Shown: positions 25,042 to 35,016, counted from the stretch's first letter. The stretch: 64,000 nucleotides of DNA from Cyanobium sp. CZS48M (GCA_030373145.1 JAUCZK010000009.1:24579-88578), one strand, 5' to 3'. The notes: generated by a model from the sequence alone, not told the origin. Made by a program: numbers and translations.

Positions 25042-27764
25042 GTCCCAGGCTCCCCGCTCAGCAGGTCACGTCCCGCTGGCGCGGTGGTGGGGTCCAGTCG
25101 TTGCCCAGTCAGAGCCACGGGGACCATCGGCAGCATCGGCAGGGCGCAGATCAGCCACTGCTTCAGGCTCAGGGCCTCGGTGCCGAACAGCTGGTTCATC
25201 CAGCCCAACTGGCTGAAGCCCACCTGGAGCATCAGAGCGAGGGCCAGGCCCAACAGCAGCACCGGAGCCTGGGTCAGTTGTCCCCATCCCCGCTCAGCGG
25301 CGCGGTGCAGTCCCTTGCTCACCTGGCTGATGCTGAGCAGGTACACCATCTGGGCCAGCACCAGCCCCTGCACCGCCATGGTGCGGGCGCCAGCCAGATT
25401 CAGGCCGCTCTGGCGGCCCCAGGCGAAGAGGCTGAAGATCAGGGCCCAGTTGAACAGCGACACCAGCAGGATGCGCCGGATCAGCCCACCGGTCAGCAGG
25501 GGCTGGCGGGGAGGCCTGGGCGGCTGCAGCATCAACCCGTCGCAGCGGGGCTCGAAGGCCAGCGGCACCGACATCGTCAGCGAACTCACCATGTTCAGCC
25601 AGAGCACCTGCAGTGCCGTGACCGGAAGTTCCAGACCCAGCAGTGCCGCCAGCAGGATGGTCATCGAGGCGGCCCCATTCACCGGCAGCACGAAGGCCAG
25701 TGTTTTGCGCAGGTTCAGGTAAACCGCCCGCCCCTCCTCCACGGCAGCTTCGATCGTGGCGAAGTTGTCGTCGGTGAGCAGCATGTCGGCGGCCTCACGG
25801 GCCACCTCGGTGCCACCCCTGCCCATGGCGATGCCAATGTCGGCCTGCTTCAGGGCCGGGGCGTCGTTGACCCCATCACCGGTCATGGCCACGACTTCGC
25901 CGTTGGCCTGCAGCGCCCGCACCAGCTCCAGTTTCTGGGCCGGAGCCACCCTGGCGAACACATCCAGCTGGTCCACTTGGATGGCCAGCTCAGCGGGCGT
26001 CAGCTGCGCGAGGGCCGGCCCATCAAGGCCCTCAAGGGGGCCATGGCCCCGGCCCAGGCCGATCTGGGTGGCGATCGCCAGGGCTGTCTCCAGGTGATCG
26101 CCGGTGATCATCTTCACCCGGATGCCAGCGGCACGGCAGGCCGCCACGGCCGCGATCACCTCCGGCCGGGGGGGATCAAGCATCCCCTGCAGACCCACGA
26201 ACTGCAGCCCCTCTGCCACGTGCTGGTCCTCGAGATTGGGTTGCTGGGGCTGGGCCTGGCCCACCGCAAAGGCCAACACCCGCTGACCGCGGCCCGCCAT
26301 GGTGGCCACGGCCCCGTGTATGGCGGCGGCATCAAGGGGCTCGTTGAGGCCGCTGGCCCCCAGCTGGCTCAGGCAACGGGGCAGCACGGCCTCCACCGAA
26401 CCCTTCACCAGGATGCGGGCACTGCCATGCAGGGTGGCCATGAACTGCCGCTCGGACTCGAAGGGAATGGCGTCGCGCCTGGGGTGCTCCAGCAGGCTGC
26501 GTTGGGCATCCAGGCCCGCTGAACGGGCCGCCACCAGCAGGGCCTTTTCCGTGGGGTCCCCCACCAGCCCCTCCTCCTCGCTGTGGCGGGCGTCATTGCA
26601 GAGCAACCCCGCCAGCAGGGTTTCGCCCATGGCGCGGTTGGCGGCCAGGGGGGCCTCGCCCCAGAGGCTCTCGAGCGGGCGCAGGTCGCCGCCGGCATAG
26701 ATCTCCTGCACCAGCATCCGGTTCTGGGTGAGGGTGCCGGTCTTGTCGGAGCAGATCACCGTGGTGCTGCCGAGGGCCTCCACGGCCGGCAGCTTGCGAA
26801 TGATTGCGTTGCGCCGGGCCATGCGCCTGACGCCGATCGCCAGGGTGATGGTCACGATCGCCGGCAGCTCCTCGGGGATCGCCCCCACCGCCAGGGCCAC
26901 GGCCCCATCGAACATCTCAGCGGATCCCCGCTGCCGGATCAGGCCCACCGCAAAGGTGAGGGCGGCCAGCACCAGAATCACCTTCAGCAGGGTCTGGCTG
27001 AAGCGCTGGAACTTGCGCGTCAGCGGGGTGCTCAGGCTCTGGCGCTGGCGCAGCACCGAGGAGATCTGACCCACTTCGGTGGCCCCGGCACAGGCCACCA
27101 CCAGCCCATGGCCCAGGCCGGCGGTGACGAAGCTGCCCGCATGGGCCATGCCACGGCGATCCCCCAGGGCCGCCTCCAGCTCAACCGCCTGGGTTGATTT
27201 CGCCACCGGCAGGGATTCGCCGGTGAGCGCCGATTCATCCAGCCGAAGTTCCCGCGTCTGGAGCAGGCGCAGGTCGGCGGGCACCCGGGCGCCAGCGCTG
27301 AGGCGCACCAGATCACCGACCACAAGCTGCTCGGAGGGCAGGCGCAGCTGCCGCCCGCCCCGCACCGCATCCACCTCGGTGCGCACGGATTGCGCCAGCG
27401 CCGCGATCGACGACTCAGCCCGATCCTCCTGAACGAAGCCGATCACCGCATTGATCAGCGTCACGCTCCAGATCACCAGTGCTTCGCCGAGGGAGTCGAT
27501 CCAGAGCTTGATCAGGCCCGTGATCAGCAGGGTGTAAAGCAGCGGATTGTGGAACTGGTCAAGAAAGCGGAGCCAGCCTGGCCTCCCCGGTAGCGCCGTG
27601 AGCTGATTGGGACCGAAGCGCGAGAGGCGCCGGGCCGCTTCCTCGTCGCTCATACCTCGCTCGGGATCGCTGCCCAGCCGGGTCACCAGCGCAGCGCCTT
27701 CGAGGGCGTGAAACGGCAGATCCTGGTGGTTCTCGTCCCACAGACGGGTAGTCGGGCCTGACAT
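25038..27764 (-). CDS. P2-type cation-transporting ATPase (Ca2+/PMA1-like)
   Basis: A 908-residue P-type ATPase. In order: the cation-ATPase N-terminal domain (~residues 15-80), first helix pair, the actuator domain with LDESALTGESLPV, the M4 ion-site helix, the phosphorylation motif ICSDKTGTLTQNRM, the nucleotide-binding region with LVKGSVEAVLPRC, the hinge MTGDGVNDAPALKQADIGIAMG, and a C-terminal group of six helices. This is the P2A/P2B pattern of bacterial Ca2+ and monovalent-cation pumps. The M4 helix reads AIPEELPAIVT rather than the PEGLP of SERCA-type Ca2+ pumps, so selectivity should not be assumed. It is followed by the SLC13-like gene with a 4-bp overlap. Confidence 0.92.
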   Translation of the reverse strand: MSGPTTRLWDENHQDLPFHALEGAALVTRLGSDPERGMSDEEAARRLSRFGPNQLTALPGRPGWLRFLDQFHNPLLYTLLITGLIKLWIDSLGEALVIWSVTLINAVIGFVQEDRAESSIAALAQSVRTEVDAVRGGRQLRLPSEQLVVGDLVRLSAGARVPADLRLLQTRELRLDESALTGESLPVAKSTQAVELEAALGDRRGMAHAGSFVTAGLGHGLVVACAGATEVGQISSVLRQRQSLSTPLTRKFQRFSQTLLKVILVLAALTFAVGLIRQRGSAEMFDGAVALAVGAIPEELPAIVTITLAIGVRRMARRNAIIRKLPAVEALGSTTVICSDKTGTLTQNRMLVQEIYAGGDLRPLESLWGEAPLAANRAMGETLLAGLLCNDARHSEEEGLVGDPTEKALLVAARSAGLDAQRSLLEHPRRDAIPFESERQFMATLHGSARILVKGSVEAVLPRCLSQLGASGLNEPLDAAAIHGAVATMAGRGQRVLAFAVGQAQPQQPNLEDQHVAEGLQFVGLQGMLDPPRPEVIAAVAACRAAGIRVKMITGDHLETALAIATQIGLGRGHGPLEGLDGPALAQLTPAELAIQVDQLDVFARVAPAQKLELVRALQANGEVVAMTGDGVNDAPALKQADIGIAMGRGGTEVAREAADMLLTDDNFATIEAAVEEGRAVYLNLRKTLAFVLPVNGAASMTILLAALLGLELPVTALQVLWLNMVSSLTMSVPLAFEPRCDGLMLQPPRPPRQPLLTGGLIRRILLVSLFNWALIFSLFAWGRQSGLNLAGARTMAVQGLVLAQMVYLLSISQVSKGLHRAAERGWGQLTQAPVLLLGLALALMLQVGFSQLGWMNQLFGTEALSLKQWLICALPMLPMVPVALTGQRLDPTTAPAGRDLLSGEPGT

Positions 27765-27830
27765 GAAACAGCGCGACGAGAGGCGACGCTATCGGCCCCT
27801 CCTCCCGACCGACTCAAACCCGCTGTCGCT

Positions 27831-30275
27831 TCAGCTGGACGCCACCAGTTCAGCCTCGATCGCCGCGATCGCCAGGCGGGTGGCGATCACCGCATCGGGG
27901 TTGAGGCTGATCGAATCGATGCCTGCTTCCACCAGAAAACGGGCGAATTCGGGGTAGTCGCTGGGGGCCTGGCCGCAGAGGCCGATCGGGCGGCCGCAGC
28001 GGTGGGCGCCGTGAATGGCGAGGCGGATCATCTCCTGAACGATCGGATGACGTTCATCGAACAGATTCGCCACCAGGGAGGAGTCGCGGTCGATGCCGAG
28101 GGTGAGCTGGGTGAGGTCGTTGCTGCCGATCGAGAAGCCGTCGAAGTGCTGCGCGAAGGCCTCAGCGCCGATCACGTTGCTGGGCAGCTCGCACATCACG
28201 TACACCTTGAGGCCGTCCTGGCCGCGCACCAGGCCATGGCAGGCCATTTCCTCCAGCACCCGCGCCCCTTCCTCCGGAGTGCGGCAGAAGGGCACCATCG
28301 GGATGGTGTTGCGCAGACCCATCTGATGGCGAACCCTCAGCAGGGCCTGACATTCCAGGCCGAAAGCCGCGCGGAATTCCGCTGAGGTGTAGCGGGACGC
28401 TCCCCTCCAGCCGATCATCGGATTGGCTTCAGTGGGCTCGAAGGCCCCACCACCCAGCAGCCGGGCATATTCATTGCTCTTGAAATCGGAGAAGCGCAAC
28501 ACCACCGGCCTGGGATGGAAGGCCGCCGCGATCCGTGCCATGCCCTGGGCCAGCCGGTCGACGTAATACTCCGTGGGGTCGTCGTAGCCGGCGGTGAGGG
28601 TGGCGATGGCCTCCCGCTCGGCTGGATCGTTCACCCGTTCGGGCTGCAGCAACGCCATCGGGTGCACCCGGATGTGGTTGGCGATGATGAATTCCAACCG
28701 GGCCAGACCGACGCCATCGCAGGGGATGGCCGCGAAGCGGAAGGCCTTCTCCGGGTTGCCTACGTTCATCAGGATGCGGGTGCGCGTGGGCGGCAGCTGC
28801 TCCAGCTTCTGCTCCTCCATCTCGTAACGCAGCAGTCCCCGGTAGACCATGCCGTCCTCGCCTTCCGCGCAGCTGATGGTGATCGCTTCGCCGTCGTGGA
28901 TGCGCTCGGTGGCGTCGCCACAGCCCACCACGGCCGTGATGCCCATCTCGCGGGCAATGATCGCCGCATGGCAGGTGCGTCCCCCCTGGTTGGTGATCAC
29001 ACCCCGGGCTTTTTTGAGGATCGGTTCCCAGTCGGGATCGGTGCGCTCGGTCACCAACAGATCGCCCACTTCAAAGCGGTCGATGCCACTGGGGTTGAGG
29101 ATCACCCGGGCGCGGCCACTGCTGATCGAGGCGCCGATGGCGCGTCCGTGGGTGATCAGCTCCGCGTTATGGGGCTTGAGATGCCAGCGGCAGAGCACCG
29201 AGCCCGACCGTCTGGATTCGACCGTTTCAGGACGGGCCTGAAGAATGAACAGCTCGCCACTTTCCCCGTCGCGGGCCCACTCGATGTCCATCGGTGTGGC
29301 CGTGCCGTGGCGGGCGCTGTAGTGGTCTTCGATCAGGCAGGCCCAGCGGCCCAGGGTGAGGGCCTCTTCATCGCTGATGGCATAACGGCCGCGCTCCGGC
29401 AGCGGCACGGGTTCGTTCCGCACCGTACCGCCCTCGTCGTAAACCATCCGGATCGCCTTGCTGCCCAGGCGCTTGCTCACGATCGCGGCATAGCCTTCGC
29501 GCAGGGTGGGTTTGAACAGCAGCAGTTCATCAGGATTCACCGCCCCTTGCACCACGTTCTCGCCCAGGCCGTAGGCCGCGTTGAGCAGCACGGCGTTGCG
29601 GAAGCCGGTCTCGGTGTCGATCGTGAACATCACCCCGGCGGCGCCCAGATCGGAGCGCACCATCCGCTGCACGCCGATTGACAGGGCCACCTCCAGGTGA
29701 TCGAAGCCGTTGATCTGGCGGTAGGAGATGGCCCGATCGGTGAACAGGGAGCTGTAGCAGCGGCGGCAGGCGGCCAGCAGATCGGCCGCGCCGCGCACGT
29801 TCAGGTAGGTCTCCTGCTGACCGGCGAAGCTGGCATCGGGCAGATCCTCGGCCGTGGCACTGGAGCGCACCGCCACCGGACCGCTCCCCAGTTCGCCATA
29901 GGCCGCTGTCACGGCAGCCTCGAGCTCCACGGGCAGCTGGGCGCCAAGGATCAGGTTCCGTGCGCGCTGGCCGGCCTGCTGCAGCGCCGCAAGATCACCA
30001 CTGTCGAGCTGGCCCAGGATGGCCCTCAGCGGAGCCTCCAGGCCATTGAGCCTGAGGAACAGGCGGTAGGCGGCGGCGGTGGTGGCGAAGCCACCGGGCA
30101 CCCTCACGCCCTGGCTGGTGAGCTCCCGGATCATTTCCCCCAGGGAGGCATTTTTGCCGCCCACCTCAGCAATGTCTGCGATGCCCACCTCCTCGAACCG
30201 CCGCAGCAAAGGGGGATCGCTCACGGCTGGACTGGAGGTGCTGGAGTTGGGGTTGGTGCCGAGGTTGGGGTCCAT
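27831..30275 (-). CDS. ppsA: phosphoenolpyruvate synthase
   Basis: An 814-residue enzyme that makes phosphoenolpyruvate from pyruvate, ATP and water. The N-terminal ATP-binding domain begins with VGGKNASLGEMIRELTSQGV and includes RSSATAEDLPDASFAGQQET. The phosphohistidine domain has the active-site GGRTCHAAIIAREMGI (~residues 432-447), and the C-terminal PEP/pyruvate barrel ends with SIGSNDLTQLTLGIDRDS and a catalytic GLCGQAPSDYPEFA region. The Ser/Thr-rich first ~20 residues are variable and the true start may be later. In cyanobacteria it supports gluconeogenic flux and carbon overflow. It is flanked by unrelated genes, with 26 bp to the downstream one. Confidence 0.96.
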   Translation of the reverse strand: MDPNLGTNPNSSTSSPAVSDPPLLRRFEEVGIADIAEVGGKNASLGEMIRELTSQGVRVPGGFATTAAAYRLFLRLNGLEAPLRAILGQLDSGDLAALQQAGQRARNLILGAQLPVELEAAVTAAYGELGSGPVAVRSSATAEDLPDASFAGQQETYLNVRGAADLLAACRRCYSSLFTDRAISYRQINGFDHLEVALSIGVQRMVRSDLGAAGVMFTIDTETGFRNAVLLNAAYGLGENVVQGAVNPDELLLFKPTLREGYAAIVSKRLGSKAIRMVYDEGGTVRNEPVPLPERGRYAISDEEALTLGRWACLIEDHYSARHGTATPMDIEWARDGESGELFILQARPETVESRRSGSVLCRWHLKPHNAELITHGRAIGASISSGRARVILNPSGIDRFEVGDLLVTERTDPDWEPILKKARGVITNQGGRTCHAAIIAREMGITAVVGCGDATERIHDGEAITISCAEGEDGMVYRGLLRYEMEEQKLEQLPPTRTRILMNVGNPEKAFRFAAIPCDGVGLARLEFIIANHIRVHPMALLQPERVNDPAEREAIATLTAGYDDPTEYYVDRLAQGMARIAAAFHPRPVVLRFSDFKSNEYARLLGGGAFEPTEANPMIGWRGASRYTSAEFRAAFGLECQALLRVRHQMGLRNTIPMVPFCRTPEEGARVLEEMACHGLVRGQDGLKVYVMCELPSNVIGAEAFAQHFDGFSIGSNDLTQLTLGIDRDSSLVANLFDERHPIVQEMIRLAIHGAHRCGRPIGLCGQAPSDYPEFARFLVEAGIDSISLNPDAVIATRLAIAAIEAELVASS

Positions 30276-30302
30276 GGCGATCGAGTCGCGCAGAGACCCA
30301 GG

Positions 30303-31496
30303 CTAGGAACGGCTGGCGGCTGGGTCTGCCTTCAGGGGCGTCAGCCGCAGCTCTCCGTCCGGAGGGATGCCGGGCGAGAGGTCGAGGCGGCTGGCCGCTC
30401 CCCGCAGGGCCACCGGCTTGCCGGCCCGGCGGGCTTTGAGCGCAGCGCAGAGATCAAGGGGCTTGGCCTTGGCATCGAGCCAATCCATCGACCATGTTCT
30501 CGACATCTGCCCAGCGACCGAAGCGACCGCCACCAGCTGGCCGGTGTCGAAGCCGGCGGCCTCCACCAACCCGGGGGTGTAGCCGTTGCGTTTCTTGAAG
30601 GACACCTCGAAGCGATCCCAGCCCGGCCCGCGGCTGAGGGAATCGACCCCCAGCTGGGCGAGCGGCAGGGGTTCAGTTACTGGAAACGGCCAGACCAGTG
30701 TCAGGGCCGTGGGCAGATCGAGTTGGGCCACGGCCTGCGCCAGGGGGCTGCCCGGGGTTGTCATCACCACCAGCGAGGAGGGGGTGTACCAGTTCACGTC
30801 ATCGCGCAGCTGGGCCATCAGCTTCTTGGTGGGCTCCACAATCGCCTCTGGGTCGTTGGTGGCACCCACGGTCCAGCCGCCGCTGCCATTGATCGTTTCC
30901 ACGAAGCGATCGGCCAGGGCCGCCTGCTCCGCGCCGCCGTCATGGATCACCATCACCTTGCCCTTGCCCTCCTCCAGCAGGCCCCGTGCCAGCCGATCGC
31001 CCTCGAGGCTGCGCGAGGGCAGCACCGGCCAGAGCCTGTCAGCCCCCACCTGACTGGGCAGCCGCCGCAGGGAATGCCCCCGCTGCAGTGGTAACAGCAC
31101 GTTCACCCCACGGCTCTGGGCCAGGCGGCCGAAGGGCAGCAAATTGGCAGCGGGAGGGGCGATCAGCAGCTCCGGCATCGGCACGCCCTGCAACAGAGCC
31201 TCTGGATCCTGCTCTGGCGGCAGCCAGCCCAGTCCCTTGCTCGGGGGGCGCACGCCGCAGGCCCGGGTCTCCTCCATGGCCAGTGCGTAGCCGCGGCGCA
31301 GGCCATCCCCCACCCCAGCCAGCAGCCCTTCACTGGGCAGCAGCATCAGCACGTCCTGGGGGAACGGGCTGCTGGCCGCCAGGCTCTGAACCCCCACGAG
31401 CACCGCCGCCAGCCCCGCGCCCACACTCCAGAGGGGCAACCCCGATCCGCGCCCTGGGGGGGGAGTCCCTCCGCTTGCCAGTCCCCCAGTGGTCAT
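30303..31496 (-). CDS. exported periplasmic-binding-protein type I fold protein
   Basis: A 397-residue protein when started at ATG 31496; an ATG at 31571 would add 25 residues. The chosen start gives a signal-peptide-like N-terminus: basic/Gly region, hydrophobic LWSVGAGLAAVLVGVQSLA, then ASS. The mature part resembles the two-lobed Leu/Ile/Val-binding (LivJ, LppC) fold: LLPSEGLLAGVGDGLRRGYA, KVMVIHDGGAEQAALADRF, SSLVVMTTPGSPLAQAVA and GFDTGQLVAVASVAGQ. No ABC permease or ATPase genes are nearby, so it may be an orphan sensor or binding protein. It is divergent from the Tic22-like gene; the 157 bp between them should hold both promoters. Ligand unknown. Confidence 0.75.
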   Translation of the reverse strand: MTTGGLASGGTPPPGRGSGLPLWSVGAGLAAVLVGVQSLAASSPFPQDVLMLLPSEGLLAGVGDGLRRGYALAMEETRACGVRPPSKGLGWLPPEQDPEALLQGVPMPELLIAPPAANLLPFGRLAQSRGVNVLLPLQRGHSLRRLPSQVGADRLWPVLPSRSLEGDRLARGLLEEGKGKVMVIHDGGAEQAALADRFVETINGSGGWTVGATNDPEAIVEPTKKLMAQLRDDVNWYTPSSLVVMTTPGSPLAQAVAQLDLPTALTLVWPFPVTEPLPLAQLGVDSLSRGPGWDRFEVSFKKRNGYTPGLVEAAGFDTGQLVAVASVAGQMSRTWSMDWLDAKAKPLDLCAALKARRAGKPVALRGAASRLDLSPGIPPDGELRLTPLKADPAASRS

Positions 31497-31653
31497 GACC
31501 AGTACCGTCCAGACCAGCGAGGTTACGTGCAGCTTCGTTCCTAGGTTGGAATCTCTCCACCAGGGACGCATGTCGGGCCCGACCACTGCGCCGATCAGCG
31601 CACGCACCAGCTCAACCACCACGGCACCACTGGGCGCAGGGCCGGCGTCCCCC

Positions 31654-32412
31654 ATGGGCCTGGGCCGCCGCCGCCGACTGCTGGCCCTGCTCACCAGCAT
31701 CGGTGTGGGCTGCAGCGGCTTGTTGGGTCTGCTTCAGCCCCTGCCGGCGCTGGCCATTCCCCAGCAGGAGGCCATGAAAAAGCTGGCGGTCATCCCGGTG
31801 TTCGTGCTCGCCGATGCCAAAGGAGTACCGCTGCCGTTGCAACGGGAGAAAGCCCTGGTGTTGCCCCTCTACCTCGACCGTGTCAAGGCGGAACAGGAAC
31901 TGGCGGCATTCCTGAAGGTCAACCCCACGATCAAGGCGGGGGTGCTGCCCATGCCCATGAATGTGGCCCTGGAGCGGGTGCAGGAGCTCAACAAGACCCT
32001 CAAGGACCTGAAGCTGCTTTCACCGGTGATTCCCACACCGTCCGATCTGAGCCAGGCCCGCACCCTCCTGGCGAAACAGGGCCTCGATCAGAAAGCGATC
32101 CAGGAGGGCCTTTCGGTGCCCGTGTTCTTCACCAAGCCGCTGATCACCGTCAAGACACCCCAGGGGGAGCGCGGGCTCTTCTTCTTTGACTACGCCTCGT
32201 TGCAGAAGGCGATGGCGGCAATCCCCGACCGCAACAAGCTCACGGTCCAGGCCGCTGATCTCAGCGCCGTGATGGATCAGATCGTGAAGCAGTCCAAGGA
32301 CACCTATGCCTTCTATCCCACACCGGAGTACTTCCGCCTGGTGGAGCAGCAGTCAAGGGCCAAGGGGGCTGGCCCAGCCGGCGCGCCGGCTCCGGTGGCA
32401 CCCAAGCGCTGA
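31654..32412 (+). CDS. Tic22-like periplasmic protein
   Basis: A 252-residue protein with an N-terminal signal peptide (GRRRRLLALLTS, then a hydrophobic stretch ending PALA) and a Tic22 domain recognisable by IPQQEAMKKLAVIPVFVLAD, VPVFFTKPLITVKT and FFFDYASLQKAM. Cyanobacterial Tic22 sits in the periplasm and thylakoid lumen and takes part in outer-membrane protein assembly; the plant homologue works in chloroplast import. The ATG at 31654 is chosen because it gives a proper signal peptide; upstream in-frame ATGs at 31489 and 31570 would precede it with 28-55 hydrophilic residues. The C-terminus is a short Ala/Pro-rich tail. Confidence 0.87.
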   Translation: MGLGRRRRLLALLTSIGVGCSGLLGLLQPLPALAIPQQEAMKKLAVIPVFVLADAKGVPLPLQREKALVLPLYLDRVKAEQELAAFLKVNPTIKAGVLPMPMNVALERVQELNKTLKDLKLLSPVIPTPSDLSQARTLLAKQGLDQKAIQEGLSVPVFFTKPLITVKTPQGERGLFFFDYASLQKAMAAIPDRNKLTVQAADLSAVMDQIVKQSKDTYAFYPTPEYFRLVEQQSRAKGAGPAGAPAPVAPKR

Positions 32413-32419
32413 GGACCGC

Positions 32420-32644
32420 CTATTGCGGTCCCTCCTCGTCCCCGTCCTCGGCGGCTTCAGCTGCTGCCTCAGGCAGCAGCTGGGTGAGCAGACCTCCGCA
32501 GAGCAGCACCGCGGCGATTCCCAGGGCCAGGGGCCGGTTGGCTGCACCTATCTCGCTGCTCCAGAGGGCCGCGCTGAGGAAGGCGCCCCCCAGCAGCAGG
32601 GTGGGCACCAGCACGATTCCCTTGGCGGTGCGGTTCAGGCTCAT
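32420..32644 (-). CDS. small two-helix membrane protein
   Basis: A 74-residue protein with two hydrophobic segments (~residues 8-28 and 37-58) and an acidic tail (EAAEDGDEE). AGGGAG lies just upstream of the ATG at 32644, and that ATG overlaps the stop of the preceding gene (ATGA), supporting expression. It is convergent with the Tic22-like gene, 7 bp away. No known family was recognised. Confidence 0.65.
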   Translation of the reverse strand: MSLNRTAKGIVLVPTLLLGGAFLSAALWSSEIGAANRPLALGIAAVLLCGGLLTQLLPEAAAEAAEDGDEEGPQ

Positions 32645-33120
32645 GGCTCCCTGGGGTCGTCCGGGCTGGTGGGGCAACCCTCGGGCCGAATCAGCGAGGG
32701 CAAGGGTTGGGCCAAGCCGGCATGGATCAGTCCTGAGCCCAGATCATCCCCTCCCCGCAACGCCTGAACGCGGGCCAGCAGCACCCCATCGGCCGACCCC
32801 AGCGGCCGCAGGTTCACCCGCGTGCGCCGGGGCAACTCCTGACGCAGCCAGCGTTCAGCCTCTGCGGATTGCTCGGGGGTGACGCTGATGCAGCCCAGCT
32901 GCACCGGGTAGCTGCGGTTCTGATCGCCCACCTGCAGCAGCACACCACTGCGCACCTGCAGCACCTCCGCCGCGGCAGCGGGCTGGGCCGCCATGGGATC
33001 AAGCAGCAGGCCCACCGCCAGGATCAAGGCCAGCAGCAGCGACAGGGGACTCAGAGCTTGGCGCCGCAACTGGGGCAGAAGAAATGGGCGCTTTCGGTGC
33101 TGAAGCCACAGGAGCCGCAT
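32641..33120 (-). CDS. exported nuclease-like (SNase-fold) protein
   Basis: A 159-residue protein with a clear signal peptide: an Arg/Lys-rich start ([14 protein letters not shown]), the hydrophobic [15 protein letters not shown], and an Ala-rich cleavage region. The mature part ([55 protein letters not shown]) resembles the small beta-barrel of thermonuclease-like proteins, but the catalytic Arg/Glu set is not evident, so nuclease activity is unsupported. The ATG lies 70 bp inside the end of ilvB in another frame; the Arg-rich stretch encoded there is what makes the signal peptide work, so the overlap seems real. Its stop overlaps the next small gene. Confidence 0.65.
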   Translation of the reverse strand: MRLLWLQHRKRPFLLPQLRRQALSPLSLLLALILAVGLLLDPMAAQPAAAAEVLQVRSGVLLQVGDQNRSYPVQLGCISVTPEQSAEAERWLRQELPRRTRVNLRPLGSADGVLLARVQALRGGDDLGSGLIHAGLAQPLPSLIRPEGCPTSPDDPREP

Positions 33121-34994
33121 TGGCGGGTGGTGTCGATCGCCAGCTCGGGATGGCTGGGGAGACCCACCATCTGAGCGTTGCTGGCGCCGGGGGGCACCAT
33201 CGGGTAGCAGTTCTCGTTGCGGCGCACCCGCACATCAATCAGCGCAGGGCCTGGATGGGCCAGGGCCTCGGCCAGCTGCTCGCGCAGGCTCTCCCGCTCG
33301 CTGATCCCCACACCCCTGACGCCGAAAGCCTCCGCCAGCCTGGGGAAATCAGGCATGCCACGGGTCATTTCCGAAGCGGAGTAGCGCTCCCCGTAAAAAC
33401 TCTCCTGCCACTGCCTCACCATCCCCTGCCAGCCGTTGTTGAGGATCACCACCTTCACGGGCAGGTCGTACTGGGAGAGCGTGCCCAGCTCCTGGATGTT
33501 CATCAGGATGCTGGCGTCTCCGGCCACGCAGACCACCTGGTCGGCGGGGAAGGCCACCTGCACCCCCATGGCCGCCGGCAGCCCGAAGCCCATGGTGCCC
33601 AGGCCACTGCTGCTGATCCAGTGGCGGGGTGGGTTGTTCAGATACTGGGCGGCCCACATCTGGTGCTGCCCCACATCGGTGGTGACAAAGGCGTCCGGGG
33701 CCAGATCGCGCAGGGCCAGCACCACCTCCTGGGGAGCGATCGCCCCCTCCGGGGTGGGGATCACCAATGGGTAATGGCGCTTCCAGCGGTTGATGCGCTC
33801 CAGCCAGGGAGCGGTGCGGCCCTGATCGCTCTCCCCTGCTGAGGCGGCCAGCAGGGCCTCGAGGGCCAGGCGCACATCCGCAACGATCGGCACCTCAGGC
33901 AGGCGGTTCTTGCCCACCTCAGCCGCATCGATGTCGATGTGGATCACCTGGGCGCGGGGGGCGAAGCTGTCCAGCCGTCCGGTGACCCGGTCATCGAAAC
34001 GGGCGCCGGTGGCGATCAGCAGATCGCACTCGGTGACGGCGAAGTTGGCGTAGGCAGTGCCGTGCATCCCCAGCATTCCCACCGCCAGGGGGTGGCGTTC
34101 ATCGAAGGCGCCCTTGCCCATCAAGGTGGTGGTGACCGGCAGCTGGAAACGCTCGGCCAGGGCAATCAGGCTGGTGTGGGCTCCAGAGCTGATGGCGCCA
34201 CCTCCCACGTAAAGCAGCGGGCGGCGCGCCTGGCGGATCAGCTCGATCGCCTGGCCGATCGCCTCCGGGGCTGGACCACTGGGCAGCTGGAATCCCGCCG
34301 GGATCGAACTGCCCGGCTCCACCGGTGTGTAGTCGAACTCCTCGAGCCCCACATCCTTGGGCACATCGATCAACACCGGACCGGGACGGCCGGTGGAGGC
34401 AATCAGGAAGGCCTCGGCCACGATCCGGCCGATGTCGGCAGGGTCGCGCACTACCCAGGAGTGCTTCACGATCGGCAGGGTGATGCCGAAGATGTCGGTT
34501 TCCTGGAAGGCGTCGGTGCCGATGGCGGCCCGGGGCACCTGACCGGTGATCACCACCATCGGCACCGAATCCATCTGGGCCGTGGCGATGCCGGTGACCA
34601 GATTCGTGGCGCCGGGCCCGGAGGTGCCGAAGCAGACCCCCACCCGGCCGGTGGCCCTGGCGTAGGCGTCGGCGGCGTGGGTCCCCCCCTGTTCGTGCCG
34701 CACCAGCACATGCTTCAACCAGCCCCGGCTCTCGGCCTTGTGCAGGGCGTCGTAGATGGGCAGGATCGCTCCGCCTGGGTAGCCGAACACGTCGGTGACG
34801 CCGTGGCGATGGAGCGCATCCATCAGGGCATCAGCACCGCTCAGCCGCCCTGGAACCGCCTGGGCCCCAGCCTCGGCAGGAATCGGGGCGCCGCCGGTGG
34901 GGCCGGCTGAGACAGGCGCTGCCGTGCTGATGGCTGGGCTGGAAGTGGTTGAAGTCACGGTGGTCACGGTCACGGTGGCGAGCAACACACGCAA
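33051..34994 (-). CDS. ilvB: acetolactate synthase large subunit with C-terminal zinc ribbon
   Basis: A thiamine-diphosphate enzyme that joins two pyruvates (or pyruvate and 2-ketobutyrate) in valine, leucine and isoleucine synthesis. The catalytic [15 protein letters not shown] and Glu-containing [17 protein letters not shown] near the N-terminus, the central FAD-binding region and the C-terminal ThDP motif [13 protein letters not shown]13-NN are present. After the normal end the protein carries a ~24-residue tail with CGSCG-x9-CPSCG, a four-Cys zinc-ribbon-like motif. The N-terminus is uncertain: no ATG exists before ~residue 58; TTG 34994, GTG 34973 or GTG 34958 are candidates. The first ~45 residues are Thr/Ala/Pro-rich. 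The small subunit (ilvN/H) is not in the window. Confidence 0.94.
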   Translation of the reverse strand: MRVLLATVTVTTVTSTTSSPAISTAAPVSAGPTGGAPIPAEAGAQAVPGRLSGADALMDALHRHGVTDVFGYPGGAILPIYDALHKAESRGWLKHVLVRHEQGGTHAADAYARATGRVGVCFGTSGPGATNLVTGIATAQMDSVPMVVITGQVPRAAIGTDAFQETDIFGITLPIVKHSWVVRDPADIGRIVAEAFLIASTGRPGPVLIDVPKDVGLEEFDYTPVEPGSSIPAGFQLPSGPAPEAIGQAIELIRQARRPLLYVGGGAISSGAHTSLIALAERFQLPVTTTLMGKGAFDERHPLAVGMLGMHGTAYANFAVTECDLLIATGARFDDRVTGRLDSFAPRAQVIHIDIDAAEVGKNRLPEVPIVADVRLALEALLAASAGESDQGRTAPWLERINRWKRHYPLVIPTPEGAIAPQEVVLALRDLAPDAFVTTDVGQHQMWAAQYLNNPPRHWISSSGLGTMGFGLPAAMGVQVAFPADQVVCVAGDASILMNIQELGTLSQYDLPVKVVILNNGWQGMVRQWQESFYGERYSASEMTRGMPDFPRLAEAFGVRGVGISERESLREQLAEALAHPGPALIDVRVRRNENCYPMVPPGASNAQMVGLPSHPELAIDTTRQCGSCGFSTESAHFFCPSCGAKL

Positions 34995-35016
34995 CGAAGA
35001 CCATCAGCGTAGAAGC

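Noticed and set aside
24253..26522. Very long plus-strand frames opposite the SLC13 and ATPase genes
   Set aside because: Gln/His/Gly-rich antisense shadows of well-defined membrane proteins.
26065..27870. GCGATCGC octamers (HIP1-like) at a few sites
   Set aside because: Too few in the window to claim enrichment; no local pattern.
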